A DNA stretch of 64,000 bases from an uncultured Victivallis sp. (GTDB taxonomy: Bacteria; Verrucomicrobiota; Lentisphaeria; Victivallales; Victivallaceae): NCBI GenBank assembly GCA_944389935.1, contig CALXOE010000009.1, positions 1 to 64,000 of the forward strand, read 5' to 3'. The translations under genes were made by a program, and so were the position numbers. Each line of letters opens with the position of its first letter. The first letter of the stretch is position 1. Below, piece by piece: positions 17,543 through 25,055 of this stretch. The notes below the pieces were generated by a model that did no database searches, was not told the origin of the DNA, and was given only the letters and a program-made list of their open reading frames with translations.

Positions 17543-18591
17543 TCCTTTGTCCTTTCCTGGTCTGGGGTGGATTCCATTTTTCCGTTATTCAGCAGAGCAT
17601 CCGGCGCGGTCAGCGTCATGGGGACAACGACCTGAATCGGGCTCTTCTCCACACATCTCACTTTCTCAAGCATCCGCCGCGCCGACCGGTATCCGAGCTG
17701 ATACGGATCGCTGTGCATGCTCACAATCTCGCTCTTCTGGCCCGGATGATGGTCGAATGCCATGAGGCAGAGGTCTTCCGGAACCCGGATATTGTGAAGC
17801 CGCAAAACCGTCAGAACCGTCTGCGCCGCTTCGATATAGCTGACCACCAACGCTTCCGGCAGATCTTTCTCCGCGATCCAGTGGTGGATCGCCTCGATGT
17901 ATCCGCTCAGATTCGTGTCGGGACGCAGCCGGAAATCCGATTCCCGCACCTGCAGTCCGTGACGCTGCAGTTCGATCTGAAACCCGGCATACCGCGGGAG
18001 GTTGTGCGGGTTGAGCAGAAATCCGATCCGTTTGAATCCATGATCCAGCAGCCAGCGGCAGCAGATCTCCCCGACCTCGAAATTGTTCACCGTAACCATA
18101 TCTTCGGTGTCGGAGTAGATATCGCCCGAGGTTATGAGATAATCGATCCCGGCTTCACGCAGATTGCGCCGCAGCCCCTCCGACGGATATCCGACGAGGA
18201 TCACGCTGTCGCGCTCCGCCTCGAACTCCGGCGGTTCTTCCGTCCCCGCCCGCAGCGTCCGGAGCTGGAACTTCACGTTTTCACCCGCCAACCCGTCCCG
18301 GACGCCATCGGCAAGAATGCTGAAATACTCCAGCGCAAACGGGTCGCGCTGCTCCGGCAGCGGACACATCAGAAGCGTCACGGAAAATTCATACTTTTCA
18401 TGCTGCGGCTGAATCAAGCTGAGAATCTCGGATTTGTATCCGAGAATCCGCAACGCATCGAGCACGCTCTGCCGCGTCCGGCGGCTGATCCCCGGATGAT
18501 TGTTGATGACCCGGGAAACCGTCGATTGCGACACTCCTGCACGCAGAGCAACATCGGTCATGTTGACCGTGTTCATCCGCCTGATCGTCAT
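17539..18591 (-). CDS. LacI-family transcriptional regulator
   Basis: Cytoplasmic sugar-responsive repressor of 350 aa. The N-terminal helix-turn-helix is canonical ([20 protein letters not shown], then [19 protein letters not shown]). The rest is a periplasmic-binding-protein-like effector domain ([36 protein letters not shown]). The start at 18591 follows AGGGGAGAG. It is the first gene of the operon and its stop overlaps the pseudopilin start by 4 bases. It therefore probably represses its own operon, and three TGCA-centred sites lie upstream. The C-terminus (about 12 residues) is charged and poorly conserved. Confidence 0.93.
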   Translation of the reverse strand: MTIRRMNTVNMTDVALRAGVSQSTVSRVINNHPGISRRTRQSVLDALRILGYKSEILSLIQPQHEKYEFSVTLLMCPLPEQRDPFALEYFSILADGVRDGLAGENVKFQLRTLRAGTEEPPEFEAERDSVILVGYPSEGLRRNLREAGIDYLITSGDIYSDTEDMVTVNNFEVGEICCRWLLDHGFKRIGFLLNPHNLPRYAGFQIELQRHGLQVRESDFRLRPDTNLSGYIEAIHHWIAEKDLPEALVVSYIEAAQTVLTVLRLHNIRVPEDLCLMAFDHHPGQKSEIVSMHSDPYQLGYRSARRMLEKVRCVEKSPIQVVVPMTLTAPDALLNNGKMESTPDQERTKE

Positions 18592-18637
18592 ACTCTCCCC
18601 TTTCGATTTTCGTTCCGTCGTGATTATTATGACACAG

Positions 18638-18708
18638 TTTTATGCAAAAAACAACAGTTTTGGGATATTTCTGCAAAAAATTTTAATTTTCATGAATAAT
18701 TTATGCAA
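18638..18708. promoter_or_regulatory. Cluster of TGCA-centred near-palindromes, candidate LacI operators
   Basis: TTTTATGCAAAA (18638-18649), TTTCTGCAAAA (18668-18678) and TTTATGCAA (18700-18708) lie in the AT-rich region just upstream of lacI. They share a TGCA core with T-rich left and A-rich right arms. On the minus strand the last one reads TTGCATAAA and could also serve as a -35, with TAAAAT 17 bases on. Operator function is inferred. Confidence 0.4.
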
Positions 18709-18730
18709 TCCCCGGATGGTTGAATCCCCC

Positions 18731-18759
18731 TTGCAAAACCGTTCCGGCCATGCTATGTT
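18731..18759 (+). promoter_or_regulatory. Candidate promoter for small membrane-protein genes
   Basis: TTGCAA (18731-18736), 17 bases, TATGTT (18754-18759). The expected start near 18766 puts the ATG at 18792 about 26 bases downstream with GGAAAGG before it. Confidence 0.5.
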
Positions 18760-18791
18760 ACATGTGGAACTCCATCTGGAAAGGGTTGACC

Positions 18792-18971
18792 ATGAGATAT
18801 TTCGTCCGGTTTCCCGCTGCGGTTTTCCAGCTCCTCCGCCTCGCGTGTCCGGCGGCGGAGACTCCGACTTCTGGTGGAGCACTCCATCTGAGCCACCGGA
18901 AACCGCAGGAGCATAATTTCAGAACAGGGCAGAAGAGAAATCCAATGCAGAGAAAGGAGGCGCTTCCATGA
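18792..18971 (+). CDS. Possible small protein of 59 aa, unknown
   Basis: A reading frame of 59 codons starts MRYFVRFPAAVFQLLRL and continues with a basic, Pro/Ser-rich stretch. In its favour are a promoter-like pair at 18731-18759, GGAAAGG seven bases before the ATG, and a stop that overlaps the next start as ATGA (18968-18971). Against it, the protein is not recognised and its composition is unremarkable. It may be a leader peptide coupling translation to the next gene. Confidence 0.35.
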   Translation: MRYFVRFPAAVFQLLRLACPAAETPTSGGALHLSHRKPQEHNFRTGQKRNPMQRKEALP

Positions 18972-19300
18972 AAATCAACTCCCGGAATATCGCAAAAGTT
19001 CTCCTCTGGACGGTGATCGCCTATGCCTGGCTGACGGGGACGCTGATCATGTCCGCCCTCTATCTGGCACTCTCGACAATGCTGAATGACGGGCATCCGT
19101 GGCCATACAACCCTCTGTTGCTGTTCGGGTTGATTCCGCTCGTGATCGCCGGAGGGCTGGCGGGAGTGCTTCTCCTCGCCGCCCGGCTGGCTGCGGTCGA
19201 TCTCCGGAAGCTGTTCCGCAGCTGGGAATTTTACACCGGACTCGGGATCTCGTTCGCGACCGCGGCCGGGCTGTTCGCGGCTGGCGCAATGTTCTCCTGA
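18968..19300 (+). CDS. Small integral membrane protein, unknown
   Basis: A 110-aa protein with three clear hydrophobic segments: about 9-36, 47-70 and 88-108. Short basic loops separate them (RLAAVDLRKLFRSW). A strong AAAGGAGG ribosome site lies 7 bases before the ATG. No family recognised. It stands between lacI, which is divergent, and a sugar-nucleotide epimerase, so an envelope role is possible but unproven. Confidence 0.75.
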   Translation: MKINSRNIAKVLLWTVIAYAWLTGTLIMSALYLALSTMLNDGHPWPYNPLLLFGLIPLVIAGGLAGVLLLAARLAAVDLRKLFRSWEFYTGLGISFATAAGLFAAGAMFS

Positions 19301-19413
19301 GCGCCCGGAATCTTGCGCGCCCGCTCGTCCCGCGTCCAATGCCGGACCATCCCCGCAGGGACCGCGCCGCGGCTTTTTCACCGGATTTCCGACCCGATTC
19401 CGGGGGGAGGAAG

Positions 19414-19441
19414 TTGAAAAGCCGTTGAAAAGTGCTACCTT
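19414..19441 (+). promoter_or_regulatory. Candidate promoter for the epimerase
   Basis: TTGAAA (19414-19419), 16 bases, TACCTT (19436-19441). A second TTGAAA lies inside the spacer at 19425-19430. The leader to the ATG at 19546 would be about 100 bases. The rest of 19301-19545 shows nothing else. Confidence 0.4.
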
Positions 19442-19545
19442 ATACAAGGATCGCCGAACTCCGCGGCATGACCGGGGAAACGGAAAACAGACGGAATCGT
19501 CCGTCCCCTCCGGAGCGCTCGGCGGGAAGCAACAGAAATCGTACC

Positions 19546-20526
19546 ATGCGAAACGTGACAAACCGCAAAATACTGGTCACCGGCGGCGCCGGATTCATCG
19601 GATCGAATCTGGTGGAAATGCTGCTGAACCGAGGCAACGAAGTCGTCGTCCTCGACAACTTCATGACCGGCAGACCGGAGAACCTCGCGCCGTTCCACGG
19701 CAACCGGAACTTCCGGCTGATCGTCGGGGACATCCGCGACCTTGCCAAATGCCGTGAAGCGGTTTCCGGCGTGGATTTTGTGCTCCACGAAGCCGCCCTC
19801 GGCAGCGTGCCGCGTTCGATCAAAGACCCGATTACCACGACGGAGGTCAATATCAGCGGTTTCGTCAACATGCTGTTCGCCGCACAGGAGGCGCGGGTCA
19901 AACGGTTCGTCTACGCGGCGAGCAGTTCGACCTACGGCGACAGTCCGAACCTGCCGAAAGTCGAACACGAAATCGGCAGACCGCTGAGCCCCTACGCCAT
20001 CACGAAATATGTGAACGAACTCTATGCCGAGAATTTCAGCAGATTGTACGGGATCGAGACGATCGGGCTGCGCTATTTCAACGTCTTCGGCCGCCGACAG
20101 GATCCCTCCGGCGCCTATGCGGCGGTGATCCCGAAATTCGTGCAGAGTCTGATGAAGCACGAGAGCCCGGTCATCAACGGGGACGGAAGCAACAGCCGCG
20201 ACTTCACCTATATCGACAACGTTCTTCAGGCAAACGAGTTATCACTTCTCGCAGAAGATCCGGCCGCGGTCAACCAAGTCTACAACATCGCCTGCGGCGA
20301 ACAAACAACGCTGAATGAGCTGTTCACTCTTCTGCGGGAATTTTTGTCCGCCTGCGATCCGGAGATCGGCAAAATCGAACCGATCCACGGCCCGGCCCGC
20401 ACCGGAGACATCCCCCACAGCCTGGCCAGCATCGGCAAGGCGGCGTCCCTGCTCGGTTACGCCCCGGAATTCGACGTCAGACGGGGCTTGAAAGAAGCCG
20501 TAAACTGGTACGTCGAAAACCTGTGA
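19546..20526 (+). CDS. UDP-N-acetylglucosamine 4-epimerase-like SDR (WbpP/Gne class)
   Basis: Extended short-chain dehydrogenase of 326 aa that would interconvert UDP-GlcNAc/GalNAc or their uronic acids for surface polysaccharide. It has the NAD-binding GGAGFIG (13-19), SSSTYG (about 126-131) and the catalytic pair Tyr150-x3-Lys154 in [20 protein letters not shown] (81-95) is the loop typical of WbpP/TviC rather than GalE. The ATG at 19546 matches the family start, although no good ribosome site precedes it; an in-frame ATG at 19468 is an alternative. Stands alone between a small membrane protein and a helicase. Confidence 0.88.
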   Translation: MRNVTNRKILVTGGAGFIGSNLVEMLLNRGNEVVVLDNFMTGRPENLAPFHGNRNFRLIVGDIRDLAKCREAVSGVDFVLHEAALGSVPRSIKDPITTTEVNISGFVNMLFAAQEARVKRFVYAASSSTYGDSPNLPKVEHEIGRPLSPYAITKYVNELYAENFSRLYGIETIGLRYFNVFGRRQDPSGAYAAVIPKFVQSLMKHESPVINGDGSNSRDFTYIDNVLQANELSLLAEDPAAVNQVYNIACGEQTTLNELFTLLREFLSACDPEIGKIEPIHGPARTGDIPHSLASIGKAASLLGYAPEFDVRRGLKEAVNWYVENL

Positions 20527-20575
20527 CAGCTGTTCCCGATCCGGAATGATATCCGGCCGTTTCAAAGACGTGGAT

Positions 20576-20603
20576 TTGCAATCGAATTTTTTTGTGCTAT
20601 CTT
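20576..20603 (+). promoter_or_regulatory. Candidate promoter for NERD-helicase
   Basis: TTGCAA (20576-20581), 16 bases, TATCTT (20598-20603) in an AT-rich gap. The leader would be about 105 bases. Confidence 0.45.
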
Positions 20604-20715
20604 ATTTTCGACGGAATATGGTGTGACGAAGCATCAGATTGATTTTCAGTTTATTAACGATAATTGGGCGACTCTGATACCAGAATAGATGATTCCCGGA
20701 AAACATTGGTGAATT

Positions 20716-22302
20716 ATGGCCATAATGATCCCTGCGGAATGCGATCCGACCCGGCGGCCGATGTCGGAACAGATCGTATTTGAGGCAATCAGAAAAAATC
20801 TCTCCGATGACTGGAGCGTGTTTCACTCTTTCGACTACGTCACCCGTGACCAGAGATTGATACGGTGGGATGGAGAAATCGATTTTCTGCTCTACCATCC
20901 GGTCAAGGGTTTTCTGGTGCTCGAGGTAAAGGGCGGAGCGATCTCCTATCGCAACGGGCACTGGTATCAGGAGGATCGCGAGATCGACCCCGTCAACCAG
21001 GCAAAACGGAACAAATACGCCGTCCGTCAGCTGCTCGAGGAGAGGCTGAACCGGCCGATTCCGCTCAGATTCGCCCACGCGGTCTGTTTCCCCTCCTGCG
21101 GGTTTCAGGAGTGCTGGCCGGCGGAGGCAGAAGGCATCGTCCTGACCGGTGACGCCCTGCCTTATGTGGAGCAGTTCGCCTCAAGGGTGCTCGAGGAGAC
21201 GCAGATTCCCAACCGATTGGGAGGAGCGGTATCCCCCGCCGATATCATGCAGGCGTTATCGCCCGTCTTTGAATACGGGACCCGGCTTTCCGAACGGATC
21301 GCCGGAGAGGAAAAGCAGTTTTTCCTGCTGACCGAACAGCAGTGCGCTCTGCTCGGAGCTCTGACTCAGTTCAAAAAACTGCAGATTCTCGGCTGTGCGG
21401 GTTCCGGAAAAACGGTCATGGCCCAGAAAAAAGCCGTCGCGCTCGCAGCTCAGGGGAAGAGCGTTCTGCTGTTGTGCTTCAATCAGTTGCTGGCAGGGCA
21501 TCTGCAGAGATCGATGAAAGGATTTCCAAACGTCACCGTCGCGGCGTTCTTTGAATACTGCATCGAAATCATGAAACTTCCGGCGGAGCAGGTGGAGAAA
21601 TATCGAAACGATCCCAGACTTTACAGTGACGTACTGCCCAAACTGCTGAAACAATATATCTTCCATAAATGTCTCTGTTACGACGCGGTCATTGTGGATG
21701 AGGGGCAGGATTTTTCACCGGAGGCATGGGAGGCGATTTCGCTTCTGCCGGAAGTGGATGGATATTTTTATATTTTTTATGATCCGGATCAGAATATCTA
21801 CACGAAAGAGCTCAAATTGCCGGATTTCGGAATCCCTCCCGTTGTTTTGACGCAGAACTGCCGGAACACCAGAAAGATCTTCGAGCATCTGCGCCCTTAT
21901 CAGAACCTCTCCGCAACCATCTCGGACCGGGCGCCGACGGGGGCTGACGTCCGCGTGTTGTACGGTGACTGCCGCGCCCATCTCGCAGCGGAACTGGAAC
22001 GGCTCGTGATGGGAGAACGGATTCCCCTCCGGGACATCGTCATCCTCGGCGCGCACACATTGGAACACACCTCCATGGGAACGGATTCCACGGTGGGGAG
22101 ATTCCATATCGTGAATCGCGAAGCAGCGCTCGGAAAACTGGAGGTATCCTATTACACCTATATGAAATTCAAGGGTTGCGAGCAGAAAGTCGTGATTTTG
22201 TATGATGTGACGGATGCTGATCCGCGCTGGCGCGACCCGCGCGGGCTCTACACGGCGATGAGCCGGGCCATTCACCAGCTGATCATCCTGAAAAAAAGTT
22301 GA
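20716..22302 (+). CDS. NERD-domain nuclease/SF1 helicase
   Basis: A 528-aa protein joining an N-terminal nuclease-related domain to a UvrD/Rep-type helicase. The NERD domain carries GEIDFLL (Asp56) and LVLEVKGG (Glu70, Lys72). The helicase has Walker A GCAGSGKT (226-233), Walker B VIVDEGQDF (325-333), a motif III/IV region with TQNCRNT, and ends with the motif VI-like TAMSRA. It likely acts on DNA or RNA in repair or defence; such proteins occur both in housekeeping and in defence islands. The start at 20716 has no strong ribosome site, and ATG 20725 is possible. The flanks are AT-rich and a tRNA lies downstream, so it may be accessory. Confidence 0.85.
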   Translation: MAIMIPAECDPTRRPMSEQIVFEAIRKNLSDDWSVFHSFDYVTRDQRLIRWDGEIDFLLYHPVKGFLVLEVKGGAISYRNGHWYQEDREIDPVNQAKRNKYAVRQLLEERLNRPIPLRFAHAVCFPSCGFQECWPAEAEGIVLTGDALPYVEQFASRVLEETQIPNRLGGAVSPADIMQALSPVFEYGTRLSERIAGEEKQFFLLTEQQCALLGALTQFKKLQILGCAGSGKTVMAQKKAVALAAQGKSVLLLCFNQLLAGHLQRSMKGFPNVTVAAFFEYCIEIMKLPAEQVEKYRNDPRLYSDVLPKLLKQYIFHKCLCYDAVIVDEGQDFSPEAWEAISLLPEVDGYFYIFYDPDQNIYTKELKLPDFGIPPVVLTQNCRNTRKIFEHLRPYQNLSATISDRAPTGADVRVLYGDCRAHLAAELERLVMGERIPLRDIVILGAHTLEHTSMGTDSTVGRFHIVNREAALGKLEVSYYTYMKFKGCEQKVVILYDVTDADPRWRDPRGLYTAMSRAIHQLIILKKS

Positions 22303-22392
22303 AGCTGGCGGCATCGCGCGGCAGAGTCCGTCCAGATTCCCGGAAAAAACGTGCAAGTTGATCAAAGAGAGCAGCAAGGAGGGAAATTCACT

Positions 22393-22587
22393 GTGGACGA
22401 AAACAAACAAACCTTGTCGGAATATTTTAAGAGCAAAAAAATCAGAACGATATCGGAATATTTTAAGAGCCTCGAATGGAACGGCAAAACGATTTACGCC
22501 GACACCGAAGAAAACCTCAGGTTCGAGATAGAACGTCGTAAAAAAGCGAGGGAACGATTCGAGAAAGAAAAGGAAGCAGAGAAATAA
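22393..22587 (+). CDS. Small protein with a duplicated SEYFKS motif, unknown
   Basis: A 64-aa protein from a GTG start, chosen because AAGGAGGG lies about 9 bases upstream; a longer frame from 22351 ignores that site. The motif LSEYFKS and ISEYFKS occurs twice, 12 residues apart. It is encoded by an identical 18-base DNA repeat at 22417-22434 and 22453-22470. The C-terminus is a highly charged helix (ERRKKARERFEKEKEAEK). No family recognised. It follows the NERD-helicase by 90 bases and could be co-transcribed with it. Confidence 0.55.
   Translation: MDENKQTLSEYFKSKKIRTISEYFKSLEWNGKTIYADTEENLRFEIERRKKARERFEKEKEAEK
22417..22470 (+). repeat. Pair of identical 18-base direct repeats within the small ORF
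   Basis: TCGGAATATTTTAAGAGC occurs at 22417-22434 and 22453-22470. The 36-base period keeps the reading frame and yields the repeated SEYFKS peptide. Confidence 0.85.
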
Positions 22588-22828
22588 TCGGTACGAGAAT
22601 TTTCAGCAGGCGAGGATTGTTTTCAATCATTGAATCCGAAGAAAATGAGGTTCTTCGACGGTTCTTGACAGAAGTGAACGTATTTTGAGAAAAACGCCGC
22701 GATGAAATGGAAAAAGGCCGACATCGCCCTTATTGTTTCTTGAGCAAAACAGCAATGAGGAGGTTGCGATGTCGGTTATTCTTTGCAATACACAGCTGAT
22801 TCCCAGATTTCAACAGCAATCGGTCAAA
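22588..22828. other. Gap with an inverted repeat and an orphan 20-codon frame
   Basis: No convincing gene. CCGACATCGC (22718-22727) and GCGATGTCGG (22766-22775) form a 10-base inverted repeat 38 bases apart. GAGGAGG precedes an ATG at 22769 that opens only 20 codons (starting MSVILCNTQL) before a stop at 22829-22831. A good ribosome site on so short a frame suggests a decayed gene start, perhaps of a mobile element, or a leader peptide. Confidence 0.35.
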
Positions 22829-22875
22829 TAAAAAAAGACTTTATGAAACATCGGATTGCGAATGCTCATAAAGTC
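22829..22875 (-). terminator. Terminator of tRNA-Ser
   Basis: A 10-base stem TCATAAAGTC/GACTTTATGA (22866-22875 with 22837-22846) is followed on the minus strand by eight T residues (22829-22836). It lies 12 bases after the CCA end of the tRNA. Confidence 0.8.
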
Positions 22876-22887
22876 ATCATTTGTAAA

Positions 22888-22975
22888 TGGCGGAGAGAGA
22901 GGGATTCGAACCCTCGGTACCTTGCGGTACACCACATTTCCAATGTGGCGCCTTCGACCACTCAACCATCTCTCC
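22888..22975 (-). tRNA. tRNA-Ser (anticodon GGA), CCA encoded
   Basis: The minus strand folds as a class II tRNA. It has a 7-base acceptor stem GGAGAGA/TCTCTCC and an anticodon stem CACAT/ATGTG with loop TTGGAAA-type sequence giving GGA. A long variable arm (TACCGCAAGGTA) and the T-arm GGGTTCGAATCCC follow. The discriminator is G, as usual for tRNA-Ser, and CCA is encoded at 22888-22890. Reads UCC/UCU codons. Confidence 0.96.
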
Positions 22976-22990
22976 GGTTCAGCGCTATTC

Positions 22991-23018
22991 AATATAACGC
23001 CGTTTTGCGTTTTTGCAA
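22991..23018 (-). promoter_or_regulatory. Candidate promoter of tRNA-Ser
   Basis: On the minus strand TTGCAA (23013-23018), 16 bases, TATATT (22991-22996). The predicted transcription start is a few bases before the tRNA 5' end at 22975, so the tRNA is its own unit rather than a tail of the pgsA operon. Confidence 0.6.
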
Positions 23019-23045
23019 GCCGGTATCACCGGAATATGCGGAAAA

Positions 23046-23669
23046 TCACGCCTTTTTCCCGGTTGCCTCCCCGAGATACAACGCACGGTAACGCACGAAA
23101 TAGGCCGCACCGGACCCCACCGTCACCAGCACGATCCCGCACAAATAGGCGATCCACACATACCAGAGCCGGATCGCAAACCACTTCTCCTGCCGCAAAT
23201 CGAACTCCCAGACCCACGACGCACCCGCGATCGCCAGCATCATCATCTGCAGCGCCGTCTTGATCTTCCCCCAGCGGTCCGCCGAAATCACCACCTGCTT
23301 CTTCGCCGCCAGCGTCCGCAGACCCGTCACCATGAATTCCCGGCAGAGCACCGCGATCGCGATCCACGCCGGCATCAGACGGCACTCCACCGCAATCAGC
23401 ATCGTCGCCGTCACGAAAATCTTGTCCGCCAGCGGATCCATCAGCGCCCCGAAATCCGTCACCTGATTCCACCGCCGCGCAAGATACCCGTCCAGCAGAT
23501 CCGTCGCCGCCGCAATGATCGCCAGAATGTACGCCCCGAGACGCACCCCGAAACGCAGCGACTCCGACGTAATCACCAGACGATCCGCCACCGACGCAAG
23601 CACCACGAAGATCAGAATGAAAATGATCCGGCTGATCGTCAGCAGATTCGGAAGATTCATCTGTTTCAT
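23046..23669 (-). CDS. pgsA: CDP-diacylglycerol-glycerol-3-phosphate 3-phosphatidyltransferase
   Basis: Inner-membrane enzyme making phosphatidylglycerol phosphate, the committed step to acidic phospholipids. The 207-aa protein carries the full CDP-alcohol phosphatidyltransferase motif D-x2-D-G-x2-A-R-x8-G-x3-D-x3-D: Asp57, Asp60, Gly61, Ala64, Arg65, Gly74, Asp78, Asp82. It has five to six hydrophobic segments and the normal PgsA length. AAAGGAAAGGAA precedes the ATG. Last gene of the IMPase-rimO-pgsA operon (gap 30 bases). Confidence 0.92.
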   Translation of the reverse strand: MKQMNLPNLLTISRIIFILIFVVLASVADRLVITSESLRFGVRLGAYILAIIAAATDLLDGYLARRWNQVTDFGALMDPLADKIFVTATMLIAVECRLMPAWIAIAVLCREFMVTGLRTLAAKKQVVISADRWGKIKTALQMMMLAIAGASWVWEFDLRQEKWFAIRLWYVWIAYLCGIVLVTVGSGAAYFVRYRALYLGEATGKKA

Positions 23670-23699
23670 GCCATGAAGTTCCTTTCCTTTCGATTCAAA

Positions 23700-25055
23700 T
23701 CAAAGCAGTTCCGCACTGTATCCGTAACTGTCCGCATCCGTGATCCGGACCCGGCAGAATGTCCCCGGTTTTCTCCGCCCCGCGCGTTCGAGCACGATCC
23801 GGTTGTCGATCTCCGGCGCATCCATCATCGCGCGGCCGATCGCGCGGCCGTGATCGACTTCATCGATCAACATGCGGACTTCCCGACCGATCCAGCTCCG
23901 GTTCGCTCTCTTCATGATCCGCTTCTGGAGCGCCATGAGCTTCTTCGCGCGCGCTTCGGCAACCTCAAGCGGGACCTGATCCGCCATCTCCGCCGCAGGC
24001 GTCCGCGGCTCAGGCGAATACGGGAATACCCCGCAGCGTTCAAACTTCTGCTCTTTCACGAATTCCACGAGCTCCTCGAACTCCTCTTCCGTCTCACCGG
24101 GGAATCCTGTGATGAAAGTCGTCCGGATCGTCAAATCCGGTATCCGTTCACGCAATTCCGCAAGCAGAGCAACCGTTTCGGCTTTCGTCACATGACGCCG
24201 CATCGCCGTTAAAATACGGTCGTTGATGTGCTGCAGCGGAATGTCGAGATACGGCAGAACTTTCGTATCGGTCCGCGCCATGAAGTCGATGAACTTCCTC
24301 GTGTAGTGCGCCGGATGGGTGTAGAGCAGCCGGATCACGAAATCTCCCGGAATCGTGTTCAATTCCTCGAGCAGTCCAGCGATCTCCTCCCCCTCCCCCG
24401 GGCGGTCGGCGCCGAACGCCGTGATGTCCTGCGCAATGACGAGCAGCTCGCGCACACCGCCGGCAACCAGATTCTTCGCCTCCTCCACGACCGATGCGAT
24501 GCTGCGGCTGCGCAGCGCACCGCGAATCCCCGGAATCGCACAGTAACTGCAGCGGTTGTTGCAGCCGTCGGCGATTTTGAGGTAAGCCATGTGCGGCACG
24601 GTCAGCAGCAGCCGCGGCGAGGTGTGGTCATAGAGCCAGACCGGCTCGCTCCGCCGCGGATCGGGTTCGGCTTTCCTGTCGAGCAGCGCCGCGATCGCGG
24701 CGAGATCGTTCACCCCGGTCCAGAGATCGACCTCCGGATACCGTTTCGGAAACTCCCCGGGTTTGTCCCATTCAGGCAGACAGCCCGCGACGACCACGCG
24801 CCGGCCGGGGCGCTCCGCTTTCCAGCCGAGCGCCTCCTCGATCGCCTCGACCGCCTCGGCACGCGCGGCGGGGATGAAAGCGCAGCTGTTGATGAGATAA
24901 AGATCCGCCTCCTCCGGGTCGAACGCGAGCAGATATCCCGCCGTAAGCAGACTCCCCGCGATGACTTCCGTATCGACCAGATTCTTCGAGCATCCGAGGC
25001 TGACCAGATAGACGGCAGAGCCCGACGGAGGCGTTTGTTCAAGTTTCTTCTTCAT
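23700..25055 (-). CDS. rimO: Ribosomal protein uS12 methylthiotransferase
   Basis: Radical-SAM methylthiotransferase modifying an Asp of ribosomal protein S12. The 451-aa protein has the N-terminal MTTase domain with cluster cysteines 22, 58 and 92 (VSLGCSKNLVDTE is RimO-like). The radical-SAM site is GCNNRCSYC (Cys165, 169, 172). A C-terminal TRAM domain (about 385-451) completes it. The start overlaps the IMPase stop as ATGA. The SLGCSKNLVD context separates it from MiaB. Confidence 0.94.
   Translation of the reverse strand: MKKKLEQTPPSGSAVYLVSLGCSKNLVDTEVIAGSLLTAGYLLAFDPEEADLYLINSCAFIPAARAEAVEAIEEALGWKAERPGRRVVVAGCLPEWDKPGEFPKRYPEVDLWTGVNDLAAIAALLDRKAEPDPRRSEPVWLYDHTSPRLLLTVPHMAYLKIADGCNNRCSYCAIPGIRGALRSRSIASVVEEAKNLVAGGVRELLVIAQDITAFGADRPGEGEEIAGLLEELNTIPGDFVIRLLYTHPAHYTRKFIDFMARTDTKVLPYLDIPLQHINDRILTAMRRHVTKAETVALLAELRERIPDLTIRTTFITGFPGETEEEFEELVEFVKEQKFERCGVFPYSPEPRTPAAEMADQVPLEVAEARAKKLMALQKRIMKRANRSWIGREVRMLIDEVDHGRAIGRAMMDAPEIDNRIVLERAGRRKPGTFCRVRITDADSYGYSAELL

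Noticed and set aside
18758..19561. A 267-codon minus-strand frame across small genes upstream of the epimerase
   Set aside because: It spans two likely plus-strand promoters and start regions, and its sequence is Arg/Gly-rich without motif or ribosome site.
22888..22975. tRNA-Ser as an occupied phage or island attachment site
   Set aside because: No integrase and no second copy of the tRNA 3' end were seen in the window, so I kept only a low-confidence accessory-segment suggestion.
23020..23032. CCGGT/ACCGG mini-hairpin after pgsA as a terminator
   Set aside because: Only five pairs and no T run; it also abuts the tRNA promoter -35.
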